A stretch of 64,000 nt of DNA, taken from the NCBI GenBank assembly GCA_947652605.1, contig OX393576.1, positions 56,334,966-56,398,965 on the forward strand. The letters run 5' to 3'. Every line of letters begins with the position of its first letter. The first letter of the stretch is position 1. This document shows, piece after piece, positions 44,790-57,142 of the stretch. The notes below the pieces were generated by a model. It was not told the origin of the DNA. It made no database searches and saw only the letters and a program-made list of their open reading frames with translations. The translations under genes and the position numbers were made by a program. The stretch comes from Elmis aenea (taxonomy: Eukaryota; Arthropoda; Insecta; Coleoptera; Elmidae).

Positions 44790-45770
44790 GGAAGGGGAGT
44801 AATTTCATGAATATATACAAATCTGCACATGCTTATGCGAGAAACGCTCAAAATTGTTTTATTTTTCTGAAATGTTTACTACATCTTGAGATACATTAGC
44901 TTAACATGCCCTATCAATTTTAAATTTTTTTTAGGAAGGAAGTAATTTGATATATATACAAATCTGCAATCTGCACATGCTTATGCAAGAAACGCTAAAA
45001 CGTGTTTCATTTTTTGGAAATTTTGACTACATCTTAAGATACATTAGCTTAACATGCCCTATCAATTTTAAATTTTTTTTAGGAAGGAAGTAATTTGATG
45101 AATATATACAAATCTGCAATCTGCACATGCTTATGCAAGAAACGCTAAAACGTGTTTTATTTTTTTGAAATTTTGACCACATCTTGAGATACATTAGCTT
45201 AACATGCCCTATCAATTTCAAAATGTTTTAACGCGTCGTTTTGATTTTATCTAAGATTGTAGGAAGGGAGTAATTTCATGAGTAGGTATATACAAATCTG
45301 CACATGCTTATGCGAGAAACGCTCAAACTTGTTTTATTTTTCTGAAATTTTTACTACATCTTGAGATACATTAGCTTAACATGCCCTTTCAATTTCAAAA
45401 ATTTTTTACGTGCCGTTTTGCTTTTATCTAAGATCGTAGGAAGGGAGTAATAATTTGATGAATATATACAAATCTGCACATTATTCTTATGCGAGAAACG
45501 CTCAAACTTGTTTAATTTTTCTGAAATTTTTACTACATCTTGAGATACATTAGCTTAACATGCCCTTTTAATTTCAAAATTTTTGTATGCGCCGTTTTGA
45601 TTTTATCTAAGATCGTAGGAAGGGAGTAATTTGATGAATATATACAAATCTGCACATGCTTATGCGAGAAACGCTCAAACTGGTTTTATTTTTCTGAAAT
45701 TTTTACTACATCTTGAGATACATTAGCTTAACATGCCCTTTCAATTTCAAAATTTTTTTACGCGCCGTTG
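44790..45770 (+). repeat. Tandem array of about 140-180-bp units in the foldback
   Basis: Six units with shared landmarks AGGAAGGGAGTAATTTGATG, ATACAAATCTGCACATGCTT, GCGAGAAACGCTCAAAC and TTAGCTTAACATGCCC. Units begin near 44790, 44932, 45081, 45259, 45435 and 45615. Inverted traces of the same unit lie at 46200-46245 and 46437-46500. Confidence 0.85.
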
Positions 45771-45771
45771 T

Positions 45772-46200
45772 CAATCTGTGTGTTTGTATTTTCAATAATG
45801 AGCCCAAAGCTCTACCTATAGTTAATACATATGCTTAACTCGAGCGGTTATATCTGAAAATAATTTCTAAACCACTTTGAATTTTGATTTGAATTTTACA
45901 GGAAATATTTATCTTATGTATCTTTACATGAAAATAATGTTTTCACATACATATGTCAATCTGTGTGTATTTTCAATAATGAGCCCAAAACTCTATCTAT
46001 AGTTAATGCATATATGCTTAACTCGAGCGGCTATATCTGCAAATAATTTCTAAACCACTTTGAATTTTGATTTGAATTTTACAGGAATTGTTTATCTAAT
46101 GTATCTTTACATGAAAATAATGTTTTCACATACATTTGTCAATCTGTGTGTTTGTATTTTCAATAATGAGCCCAAAACTCTACCTATAGTTAATACATAG
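45772..46200 (+). repeat. 183-bp tandem repeat, about 2.3 units
   Basis: TGTCAATCTGTGTGT and TTTCAATAATGAGCCCAAA recur at about 45772, 45955 and 46138, with AACTCGAGCGG(T/C)TATATCTG in the full units. Confidence 0.85.
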
Positions 46201-46247
46201 TGCAGATTTGTATATACTCATGAAATTACTCCCTTCCTTCGATCTTA

Positions 46248-46436
46248 GAGGCCGTTTACACAAACGGTTTTGCACATGGATAAAACCGTGTGTGTGAACG
46301 CGTGTATGAATCTAGCTCCGCTAGATTCACTTGTGCAAAACCAAGGCCAATAAAATCGCTTAGTTTTAGCGTTCACACACACGGTTTTGCACATATGCAA
46401 AACCAAGTCAGCAAAACCGTGTGTGTAAACGGCCTA
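46248..46436. mobile_element. TTA-flanked MITE, Harbinger-like (189 bp)
   Basis: GAGGCCGTTTACAC at left and GTGTAAACGGCCTA at right, flanked by TTA (46245-46247 and 46437-46439). Inverted GGTTTTGCACAT motifs lie inside. Removing it restores the GATCTTAGATAAAATC-type sequence seen in neighbouring array units. A TTA duplication fits PIF/Harbinger. Confidence 0.7.
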
Positions 46437-47113
46437 TTAGATAAAATCAAAACGGCGCACAACAAAATTTTGAAATTGATAGGGCATGTTAAGCTAATAT
46501 CTTAACAATTTTCGTATTCGTACGAAGTTTTCCCCACGGCAGATCCAGTTCAAAATTCATTTCCAAAGACCTAAAGGGTTACCTAATAAGTGTGTAAAAT
46601 ATAAAAAGGAATGTATTTTTGTTTCCGAAATAATAATTATTTTTTAACACTCTGCCAATAGAAAGCTTCGTATACATATGTATGTACTTAACAATTTTCG
46701 CATTCGTTCGAAGTTTTCCCCACGGCAGATCCAGTTCAAAATTTATTTACAAAGACCTAATGGACTACTTGATAAGTGTGTAAAATATAAAAGTGAAGGT
46801 ATTTTTTGTTTTCTCGAAAAAAAAATATTTTGTATCTCTGCTAAGACGGTGCTTGGTATATGTATGTATTTAAAGATTTTGAATTACAGTGGAACATTTT
46901 TATCTCTGTAAAATATTTTGTTTTTATTTGTTACGATTCACAATGATGAGACAAATCAATGCAATAATTGCATAAACATTGTGATAAAGCCGATTTAAGT
47001 ATTTTTTTAATGGTTTTAAAATCATGTTGATTATCTGGTCCACTGTAATATGAGTTATCCGAGAACAGAACCCAATCCAAATCCCAAACTAACTTCAACG
47101 ACGTTAATAATGT

Positions 47114-47880
47114 CTATAGATAAAACAACTATTAAAAAACTAATTGCAGATATTGCCTTTTAATAAATCTTGATTTTAATTAAAACAATTAAACTTTTGT
47201 AAGACTTTGTTCACATAATAAAACCAAACATTCAATGCACGTCTTTCTAACGCAATAAAACTTATTTTTAAATATCAAATTTCGTGCGACTTTGATTTAT
47301 GTGATAAATTGCCGAAAATTGTACTCAACATAAGTTGAAATGTTCAAAATTTAAACGAAAGGGCTCAATTTAAATTTATTTTTAAAATACTGTAAGACAC
47401 TTTTTGACGTTCGTTCATTGGATCGCGTAAAAAAATTATTGATGTTGTAATTTGACATGTAAACATAATTTTTTATCAATTGCTAATATAAATATCATAA
47501 GATTTGGATATATCGTAATTTAAGGCGGCAAAAATGTATTAATGAGTAAATTTGCTGTAATTTGAAGTGTACAAAAACTGTTTTAATTTGCCGCCCTTTT
47601 TTCGGGCTACCGAAAACCTTTTGATTGACAGTCGGTATGATAAGCTAAAATATCTTCCATGGCATTTTCTAGTAAGTAAATCGGAACTAGACTGTTCTCA
47701 AATAATTCTTTTTAAGTCTTAAGGATTTTTTAAATATTAAATTATACTTCTATGGAGTAGCTTTCGTAATATTTCAAGTTTTACAAAAATAACTTAAATA
47801 CAATCAGTAGAATATGAAAAAAAGCAATGCCATGCCGAATATGTTAAAATGGTGTTGATGATAATAACAAGATGTAAAAT
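47114..47880. other. Non-coding DNA downstream of the phosphatase gene
   Basis: AT-rich, no bounded element. A possible inverted pair GGCGGCAAAAA (about 47524) and TTTGCCGCCC (about 47587) may be a short MITE. Confidence 0.4.
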
Positions 47881-47891
47881 TTAAATATTAT

Positions 47892-47897
47892 TTATTG
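47892..47897 (-). terminator. Candidate polyadenylation signal of the phosphatase gene
   Basis: AATAAA on the minus strand, about 510 bases after the stop codon at 48405. Chosen only for position; other AT-rich hexamers nearby could serve. Confidence 0.3.
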
Positions 47898-48404
47898 TTC
47901 CTCACATAACACAACACTATACAATTAAAATCTTATACATGTATTGATTCTGACATTTTGGAAAATAATAACAACAATAATATACAGAGCATAGGAACAA
48001 CAATACTAAAATATACATAAAACAACTTAATATAACTAAAATACCACAGACAGTGTTTGGAAAACAATAAATACAGTTACTATTAATTGCTGGTATTACT
48101 GAGATACATTAATAATTTTTATCACGAATTGCTAATTTGATCTTGTTTCATACTTTATGTAAGTGTATACAATATTTAGAGAGCATTTTACAAACATCAT
48201 ACCTAGATTCATACTAACTATAAAAATATTTATTTGGTTATATACAAATACCCTTAATTTGTCGAACTTGTACATTTTCTTATACAACTTATACAACACA
48301 ATGTTTAGGTACTCTTAAATTTGATCCTTTAATTTTTCTGCTTAGCACCACAAACTTTTTTTTACATTAAAGTAATTACAATCAACACATAACACACACT
48401 AATC

Positions 48405-51400
48405 TTACAATGAATCTAAAACACCTCCAGTCAATTTTGTAGCGTAGAGAGATATAACCTGAAAATAAATATTAATTAAATAAAATCAGGGAATTTTTGG
48501 AATCCTTTAAATACAAAATTTTTAAATTAAATAGACCGAAATGAACATAAAATGTACTGTACACTGTACTAGATACTAAACGCGTACGCTACATCTCCTA
48601 AATTTTGTTTTTTCATTTTGGAAGAAATTACTGCACACTTTTAATACAAACATCAGCAAAAAATTACATACCTTATAGATAAATGCATATTGATTCTTGG
48701 TTTGCACCGAACTAGCTCTGTCTCTACGTATTCGATATACCGTCCTTGGTATATCAACTTGTCTACTGAGTTCAAATTCGCGAATTGCAATATCACAAGC
48801 TATGATTGTTCCTGTTCGCCCTGTACCTGGACTGCAGTGAACTACAACAGGACTCACGTCCGACTTTCCTGGTCCATTACTAATATTACCATTTGTTGTC
48901 TCCTTTGTCTGCTAACAGAAACAACTCTATATTAAAACGGCCACTAAAACTTGCGCAAATTAATACCTTAGTATTTTCTGAAGTACTTGCTGATTTTATG
49001 TAGCTGCGTGCTTCTATGAGGAATGCTATAAGGGAATTTGCTTCAGAAGGCACGCCTTTTTCTGGCCAACCCATATACCATAAGTGTGTAACTTCTCGCC
49101 AGCTATTTGAAACCATATTCTATAACAAAAACAAAAAGTTTAGTTTGATGTAGTACCGATTTAACCTGATGAGTACCTATCTAGACACTAAAGAAGAAAT
49201 TTGTGTCATGTGCAATGACAAAAAAATCACTTACCTTAAGTTGTAAACTTGATATAACATATTTTTCTTTTACTTCTTGCTTCTTCAAGGTAACTTGGAA
49301 ATCGCCAAACAATCTGTGACAGTCTAAAACTTCAGAAGGTGGTAGATAATCTGTGCACTTTTCCTGAAATAAAAGAATTACATGGTATTAGACTATTTTT
49401 CTATATTTTTTTGATAAAACGCTTAATGGATTAAAAGTTAAAATAGAGCATTTAGAACGCAATGCTACACTAACAGATTTACTTTAAATTGTTATTCAAA
49501 GCGCCTAAGACCAAGAGTTTAATATGTTAAGACTTACTATTCCATTTTCAAAGAGATGCGTTAACATAAGAATAATTTTAGACTGCTGCTCCCAAATCAT
49601 CCTCCAGAAGTCATCCACAGTGTTCTGAAGCGGTGCTTGGCAAGCAATATAATATCCACGAATATTTTTCGGACCCTAAAGAAATATAATGTATCGCACT
49701 GCCTCTGATACAACAAAACGCTACTTACAGCAACATAATTGGCATTAATATAATCACTGTTAGGTACACCATTAAGTAAAGACAAAAACACTCTACTTTC
49801 AGGCAAAGGTATAACATTTGCATATCGATTTTTGTTTTCACAGCCTTCTGGTAACTCATTAGTCTGAGCAGTAACTTGAGGTATTTCATCATATTCTGCG
49901 TTTATGCCTTCTAAATTGTTCGCAAATTTTGCGAGTGATGAAAAATCGAGAGGATGCGTAACGGATGTCTGCAAATAAAACAAATTACAGCTTGTTTTTT
50001 CAACAACAAAGGTAGGACACGATAATATATGGTTTTTAAGAAATACATCGCGCACTTCATAGATACGACAAAAAACTGTTTAAATATGTGTAGGCGATGT
50101 ATTTTACGATGTTTTTGTGCTGTCGGCTAAAAGCGATATTGGAAAAATATGTTCGTTCTGTAATTTTTTTTTTTTAAATCGTTCTCGCAATAATATAAAA
50201 AGTTGGATCATTACGTAAAATTAATTGATCAATCTCTAAAATTTAGCACTGAATTCCTCTTCAAGTTTAGTAAACAAGTAAATTGTTATCATTAATAACT
50301 TTCATTATAAAAGATAAAAACTTACCGGATCTTCAAAAGCTGGATTCCCGTAAGACCTCTTGCTGGCTCTCATGGCTTTTCTACGCATGCTGTTGTAGAC
50401 TGATACATTATCAACACTATACGCATCTAGACTCACAGGCGTACAACGCTGCCCATAATTAAATCTCTTGTGGCGTTTCCTCATAACAAACTACAAACGA
50501 ATAAATTAGTACGAGATTAATTTGCTTAAATCTTAAAGGATTTACCAGCAATCCCGCTAGAAGTATTAGGCAAACCGCACCGATGCAAGAAATTGTGATC
50601 GCGGCAATAGTTCCTCCATTACCTTCTTTTTCTCCGGAATCCAGATTTTCCGCTGTTGTTATATCCGTAGTTTCGCTCTCCGACGTTTCGGAATTTGAAG
50701 GATTATCTGAAACGCTACTAGGTGGAATGGTTTCTGACACAGTATCAACTTTAAATGTCACTGGTTTTGGATACCGATGATCAGGTTTGAATATTTCAGA
50801 TGTAAGTGTTGAATGTTCTTTATCTACGTTTTGGATGTGCAATATATCTACATTTGAAGTGCTGGGTTTGGTGCTAGCTACGGGAGTTACAACTTTATGT
50901 GCTACATCAACATATTCACCACCATCATCAGTTATATCATCCTCATCTAAATCAGTATCGACTGTTGAATTGTCCTTTACAAATTCATCAATTGTATCTT
51001 CCGTTGTTACATTTAATGTAATCTCATTTTGAGTTTTATTATTATTAACTAATGTATTGTTATTATCTCCTAGACTAATTATAACAGTATCTGTACTATT
51101 ACCCGCAATTGAGGCATCTTCTGAGGAATCACTCTCCGAAGAAGGAAAAAAACTGTCCCTATCCGTGAAAACATTGGTTCCAACTGTGGTAACAAATCCA
51201 GGCTTCGAACTCGTTATTTTATCGTCAGAAGCTTCCGTGGAATTACTTAAACTTCCTTCTGATTCGTTGAAACTACTATTTAAGTCTTCTTGAGAGTTAT
51301 TAAGGGCTTCCTCGTTCTCAGATGCTTCTGTGGAGTTGTTGTTTATTTCCTTAGTAATGGGAAAAGTTATTTTATTCCCTGCGTTTTCGCCACTTTCTGA

Positions 51401-54178
51401 GGTATAATTGCTAACACTTGAATCGTCCTGTGAAGAATCTAAGTTTTCAATAGAAGGTAAACTATAGGAATCGCTAGAAGCAGAAGGTAACTCAGTTGTA
51501 AATGTTGAAAATGTTGCGGTTGAAGTATCTAACATTGTAGGTGTACTCTCTAGCTCTGTCGTCGTTTTCAACGTAGTCAGTTCTAATGCTAAGGTCGTTG
51601 CAGTAAACGAAAATGGTCTTGCAGTGTTTGAAGTACTCAAAGGAAGCTTTACTGAGACAGATGATATGGATGTTGCAAACGCTTCTGTAGAAATAGGAGT
51701 TTTGGTTGTTGTTGAAAATTTACTGGTACCTCTAATAACCTCTGGTGTGGATTTTGATGAAAATTCATTACCTTTATTAAACTCTAATACTGTAGCTTTG
51801 TTAACAGTAGGAAATGGAGAAACATTATCATCGATTTCTTCGCTGCTAATAGTTCGTTTTTCTGTTGTGTCGTTAATAATGGTTTTATCTTTTAAATCCT
51901 TTTGTGATGGCGAAAATTGGGTAGAGTTTATTTGATTTTCTTGAACGGGTTGTAGTCTAGTTCTGTTTTGCTGTGAGCGCCGACTTATATTGTTGTCTCG
52001 TAAGTTTAAAGACGTTGAAGTGGTTGGTCGTGTTGTGAAGTTCCTACGTTCGTTTTTAATATTATCTTCATATAAGGTCGTAACTTTGGTATTTTCAAAC
52101 TTTGTCGATCCCCGTTTTGACACATATATTGCATTGTCTTTAGTATTAGTGAGATATACATGTTCTACAGGAGCTGTTAGAGGATGCACAGTGGTCGGTG
52201 GCGGGGTTGTGGCTCTAGTAGCCTCTACTATTTCCACAGGTTTTAATATTTCAGGTTCAATTTTATTACTTAAATGAGTTGCAGGTGTGTCAGTTATATT
52301 TAAAGGTGGTGCTTTTGTTGGTTTAGTTGTACTTTTGTTTGTGGTATCTGTGTGTTCGATTTCTAATGGTTTTTCTGTTACCTTACCTAGCTTTTTAACA
52401 TATTTTACTTCACTATCATCCGAAACGGCGTCTGGTGCATGCTCAACATCGTCGTATTTTGGGATTTTATTTTTGTAATCCTTTGGTGGTTCATCTATGA
52501 GGATTGTTTTGTTATAAGAAGATTCGAAGACAACATTTGACGCTTTTTCTGTGTCAAAATCTTTGTGGAATGAGTTTCTGTTTTTATTTCCATCTGATGT
52601 AAGGTTTTGATATTTCACAGCTTCTAAATCGACACGAGCTTCGTTTTTTCTTGATTCTTCAATTGCTTTATCGATGTTGAATTCTTCTTGTTTCTCATCT
52701 TTATAATTAGGTGCTTCAAAATGATGATCTATGTACTCCAAGTTTTGTTTGACACCATCTTCAACTTGCCTAAATTTATGGTCAAAATATTGGCTTGCAG
52801 GAGTTGTTAGTTCAGTTTCGAATTTAGTATAATTACTTGTGTACTCTATTGGAGCTGTCTGATAAGTACTATGATCCTCCACTTCTGTGAAGTAATCAGA
52901 ATTTACATATTTTTGTGTCTCTGGTGATAGAGGCAAGTTGTAGACGTTATTTTTGTTGTGGAATTCTGAAGAAACATATTTATCAATATTTATATCAAGT
53001 GATCGAGCACCATCATTTCTTTGCACGGTTTCTTTAGCTTCTGGCTGACTTTCAGATATTACGCTATCGTGGGTCTCTTTTACTCTATCGCTGTCTTTAA
53101 TTAGTTTACTGTTTGTTAATTGTTTATTGGAGGCATTAACTAATTTAGGTCTATCTTTATTAGACTTTTCAATACTCTCTTCTTGGTCATATTTTAGTAA
53201 AATCTTTTTGTCTGAAGGAAAATTAGCAAATTTAGTTGTGGTTTCGACATCTGAGTAATATCTTCGAGAATTTTGAGTCTCTTTACTGTCGTCACTATAA
53301 GATACAGTGGATGTTTCGCGGAACCTGGTGCTGGAGGGTTTGTTGGTTGTATATCTGTTTGATTTAATATCATTGTTGTATAGTACAGTAGTGGTTTCTC
53401 TAGATTCTGCTTTACTAAATCTTCTGTTTGTGCCTCTACTTAGTTTACTATCAAAGTTATAAGCCGGAACGGTAGCGAATTCGATGTAATCCGCGTTGTC
53501 GATTCTTCTGTTTGTGCTTTTAAATAATTTATTGTTAGTAGTGTAGGGTGTGGTAGTCGTTTCAGGTCTTCTGTTTGTAGCTCTGTTTAATTTTATATTC
53601 TCATACGGTACCGTAGATATTTCGCTAACTTCCTCACTGCTGTAACTTCTACTTGTTCCCCTATTTACTTTATTGTTATTATTGTATGGTAAAGTTGTAC
53701 TTTCGATAGACTCCGCGCTGTTGAACCTCCTTGTTGTTCCTCTACTTAATTTATGTGTGTTAATAACTGGTACTGTCGCGGTTTCGCTAGATTCCGCGCT
53801 GTTGAACTTCTTGTTGCCCCTACTAGCCCTCGCGTCTACTTTTTTATTAAAGGTTTGTCTAATCGTAGTCTCTTCAGTCTTTGGTTTATTTGTAGGATTA
53901 ATTCTGCCCCTCCTAATAATATTTTCAGTTACAGCCGCTTTAATCTCATTTTTGGTGCTATTTACTTTTGAATCGTATTGGGATGTATCTTCGTTTACTT
54001 TAGAAATGCGTTCCGTTTGTGGCGCAATTTCATTGTTTTTGATTAGAGTTGAGTTAATATTTTCTAAGGAATTGTTTGAACTTTTTATGTCTTGGAATTC
54101 CGATGGTGCCTCGCGTGAGTGTCGCCATAGGGAAGAAGAATTCGCTAGAACACTTGTTGTCAACACTAGGGCTACTCC
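48405..54178 (-). CDS. Receptor-type protein tyrosine phosphatase with mucin-like ectodomain
   Basis: Dephosphorylates phosphotyrosine, or binds it, at the plasma membrane. Exons on the minus strand with GT/AG borders, all at phase 0: about 54178-50546, 50490-50326, 49968-49729, 49675-49538, 49363-49235, 49119-48967, 48908-48672, 48458-48405. The first listed exon starts after a strong acceptor (CTTGTTGCAG) with a hydrophobic [11 protein letters not shown] stretch; the exon with the initiator Met is not identified. The ectodomain is about 1,200 residues, Ser/Thr/Asn-rich, with N-terminal repeats and no Cys-rich or FN3 fold. The membrane segment is [20 protein letters not shown], then RKRHKR. 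The phosphatase domain has [19 protein letters not shown], active-site [10 protein letters not shown] (Cys codon 48834-48836) and QTKNQYAF. The general-acid loop reads GWPEKGVP instead of WPD. One domain only. The exact insect orthologue is undecided. Confidence 0.88.
53288..53827 (-). repeat. Coding tandem repeats in the phosphatase ectodomain
   Basis: About seven imperfect units of 25-30 residues built on a pattern like [14 protein letters not shown], then E(T/S)TT(V/L)PYNN. Examples are [59 protein letters not shown] and [18 protein letters not shown]. Basic Arg-Arg pairs alternate with acidic and Thr-rich parts. Likely extended and glycosylated. Confidence 0.75.
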
Positions 54179-54411
54179 TGCAACAAGAATAAGAGTATTA
54201 GCGTTTTTTCGTTTTATATCTCGATAACACCTTAATATATAGATACTTTCAGCATAGTAACAACGTGTTGTTTTAAGGTATTGATCGCACTATGTTTGTT
54301 TGTATTCGCTTAACGATTGAATCGCTGCCCGTTTACTACAATATTATCAGCTTATATGATGGGTATGCTCATGCAACGGCAAAAAAAGAAAGAAAGAAAA
54401 TAACACATTTA

Positions 54412-56065
54412 CCCTCATAATACCATGGGGTTATTGGAGACCCGAAAAGCCTTTTGGAGCTGTATATTTTTGAAAAGCTTCATTCTAAAATTCCCAAAAC
54501 ATTTGACTTTACACAAAACAGTACAGTTTATGTTTTGTTACAGTACGATTTTTGTAGTATGGATCGTTTTTCAAAAATTTAAATAAGTTACACGTAATAC
54601 CACTGGGGTCACCGGCGAGCCCTGATACTAAGCGTGGTGCATTGAGTCCAGAACGTTGCTTCGCATTATTGGTCTGCTGATATTAGCAGAAGTTTGTAAA
54701 TATCATTACAAATTGTGGAATGTTGAAGATGGACGTCCTATATTTAACAAAAGAAACAGGCTCACTGCAACTTCTCAATGTCTTCGTTTTGATAATGCTA
54801 AAGCAAGAAGAAAAAATTGAGACCGAGATAAACTGGCACGGATTTAAACACTTTTTGAATTATGGCTACCTACTCTCCAAACGCATACATTCCCTCCTAT
54901 ACAAATGAAATGGTTTACAAAACAGCTGCTAAGTTTTCGAGGTAGGTGTCTCTTCAAACAATAAATACCATCAAAGCCAAAAAAATATGGCATAAAGATT
55001 TGGGCATCCTGCGGCAGTCAACCTCATACGTTTACAATTGTCAGACATATTGTGGTAAAGCATGTGAACGCAATCAAGGCAAACGAGTCATGTTAGAAAT
55101 GAAAGAGGGTTTAGAGAAATCAGGGGGGAATGTGACCACCAATATTTTTTTACAAGTCTGGAACAAAAGATATTAAAAGGGAATCTAACATTGCTAGGTA
55201 CAGTACAGAAAAACAGACCAGAGCTCTCTAAGGCTAAGAAATTAGTAAATTTATGTAAAAGTGTCGTGTACACTGTACATTCAACTAAACTTTGCTATCA
55301 AGACGACGCTATTAGTGTCTTATTCTTCAAAAATGGAAAAACTTTTTATCTATTACTATTAACTATTAACTACAAACGAATCTGGTGAGATCTCTGAATG
55401 TAGAAAGAAGAAACCACAAATAATAATTGACTATAATAAAACAAAATCAGGTGTAGACACTATGGGTCATTTTGTTCGAACATACACAGTGAAGAGACAA
55501 ACACGAAAATGGACTATTGGAGTTTTTTTTAATAATGTTATAGATTTTAGTGCCCCCAAGCCCCAACAAACGCCTACATTACATGGCATCACCTAAATAA
55601 AGATTGGCAAGCCAAAAGGGGCTACAAACGGCGACAGTTCCGTATACAACTAGGAAAACAACTAGCGGCTACTAAGACAGAGTTACAAGAACCATTATCT
55701 TCACAGAGTCACAAAAACTAAAACGTTGTGGATGTTGGAAATGTCAAAAAAATTTAGATAGAAAGCATTCAAACATATGCATCCATTGCAGTCGCTTTCT
55801 GTGTAATAAGCACCAGACAGTTACTTGCTGGGCATGCAAACGTATCATAAACGTAGAGTAGTTTTTTAAAATTGCTATTATTATTTAAAATAAATTACTA
55901 GTAAATATTTTTGAGTATTTAATACTGCCATAAGTTGTTTACACAATGTATACCAAACTTAAAATAAAGTTTTTACTTTTAATCTTGATTCTATACAGTA
56001 GAGCTTTGGGGTCAATAATGACCCCTCCAGTGAGGTGTTATAATTTAAAAACGGTATTATGAGGG
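54412..56065 (+). mobile_element. Decayed piggyBac-type element (1654 bp)
   Basis: Ends CCCTCATAATACC and GGTATTATGAGGG. The right side is flanked by TTAA (56066-56069), the left by TTTA (54408-54411), a mutated target copy. Both subterminal regions carry GGGGTCA/GGGGTTATT-like motifs. It contains a broken transposase and is a different family from the element at 15727-18125. It sits about 230 bases upstream of the first recognised phosphatase exon, so it may lie in that gene's first intron. Confidence 0.88.
54720..55861 (+). pseudogene. piggyBac transposase, multiply frameshifted
   Basis: Pieces recognisable in several frames: YVYNCQTYCGKACERNQGKR, STKLCYQDDAISV, KPQIIIDYNKTKSGVDTM (third catalytic Asp), FVRTYTVKRQTRKW and FFNNVIDFSA. 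A Cys-rich tail (GCWKCQKNLDRKHSN, CIHCSRFLCNK, VTCWACKRI) ends at a TAG at 55859-55861. The N-terminal half with the first Asp is largely deleted. Inactive. Confidence 0.85.
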
Positions 56066-56069
56066 TTAA

Positions 56070-56569
56070 GTTTTAAATACCATATGAGAAATACACAGGG
56101 TGATTTATAAAAATAAATTCAACAAACTCATAATATAACTTGATGGTAAAAAAAGATGAATACAATGTAATAAAAAAGTATTCGGAATTTTGATGAACTA
56201 CAAAAGATCTTTATTATTTTTGTTTAAATGGCAATAGTTCGTTATTTTTTAAAATTAGGTAGTTTATATGTATATTATCGGTCCAGCCACGTGTATGTTT
56301 AAATAATTATTTTTATAATTTCGTCCAGAAAAAAATCCAAATTATATTAGGCATAAAAAAGCCTTTAAGACAAATGCATTTTAATGTGGGGCAATCTATT
56401 ATGAAATCAGTGTCACCGTACATACAACTGACGTTGCAAGGTTATAGCTATTAGGTCAGTTTTTGTCTAGTAATTGCTTAACATTTATAATATGGTGCGG
56501 ACGCAGCAGTAAAAACAATAATACACATAAAGTTATGAGTCAAAACAACAAAAACAATTTTAACAATGT
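56070..56569. other. Non-coding DNA with one CAGGGTG end
   Basis: ACAGGGTGATTTATAAAAAT at about 56096 looks like one end of a mariner-type MITE; its partner was not found. No gene. Confidence 0.4.
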
Positions 56570-56577
56570 ATGGAAAC

Positions 56578-57134
56578 CAGGGGTTTGGAGCAGTCCAATT
56601 TTTTAGTTGCTCCGCTCCAGCTCCGCTCCGGCATCACGATGCCTGCTCCAGCTCCGCTCCCGCTCCGCTCCGCGCTCCAAATAGTAATTAAATAAGTTTT
56701 TTTATTTAAAAATTTGTTTTTTAAAACAAAGCTAACATTTTATGAGATATGTGGGAATGGACCAAAAATTACAATATTTGACCCTAAGAAACAAGTGAAG
56801 TTAAATAAATGAACAAATTGTTGATCTTCAAAAGTTAAAAAAGAAAGAAAAGTTCTTTAAAATTTTTCAAAATTCAAATACAAATTAATGAAAATTAATA
56901 TTCAGAAAAGTTACATTATAATAATTTTACTTCAAAGAAATCAAATTTAGTTTATTTATAATTTTATTAAATATCTACTATACCCATGAGAATAATTCAT
57001 AAACAAAAAAAAATGGTAGTTTATAATAGTAAAGTGGAGCAGTGGAGCAATCAAAATTATTTGCTCCGGGCTCCGCTCCCGCTCCGGGCAAAAACCCATT
57101 GCTCCACTGCTCCGCGCTCCGCTCCAAACCCCTG
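56578..57134. mobile_element. hAT MITE with GGAGC-rich ends (557 bp)
   Basis: TIRs CAGGGGTTTGGAGC and GCTCCAAACCCCTG are flanked by a perfect 8-bp duplication ATGGAAAC (56570-56577 and 57135-57142). Subterminal blocks are dense in CTCCGCTCC/GGAGCGGAG motifs, unlike the AT-rich centre. Confidence 0.92.
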
Positions 57135-57142
57135 ATGGAAAC

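Larger units (their letters stand above)
44397..47104. mobile_element. Mutator-like foldback element (2.7 kb) with internal arrays
   Basis: Inverted arms of about 370 bp (44397-44770 and 46733-47104) start ATGTCGTTGAAGTT and end AACTTCAACGACGT. They are flanked by a perfect 9-bp duplication TAATAATGT (44388-44396 and 47105-47113). Long TIRs with a 9-bp TSD are the Mutator (MULE) signature. There is no transposase; the interior consists of two tandem arrays, a nested TTA-flanked MITE and a second partial copy of the right arm (about 46500-46680). Short frames inside are arm shadows. Confidence 0.85.

Noticed and set aside
50583..54227. Many plus-strand frames opposite the phosphatase ectodomain, some Ser/Val-rich and up to 184 codons
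   Set aside because: They are antisense shadows of a long, low-complexity coding exon; splice sites and domain motifs support only the minus strand.
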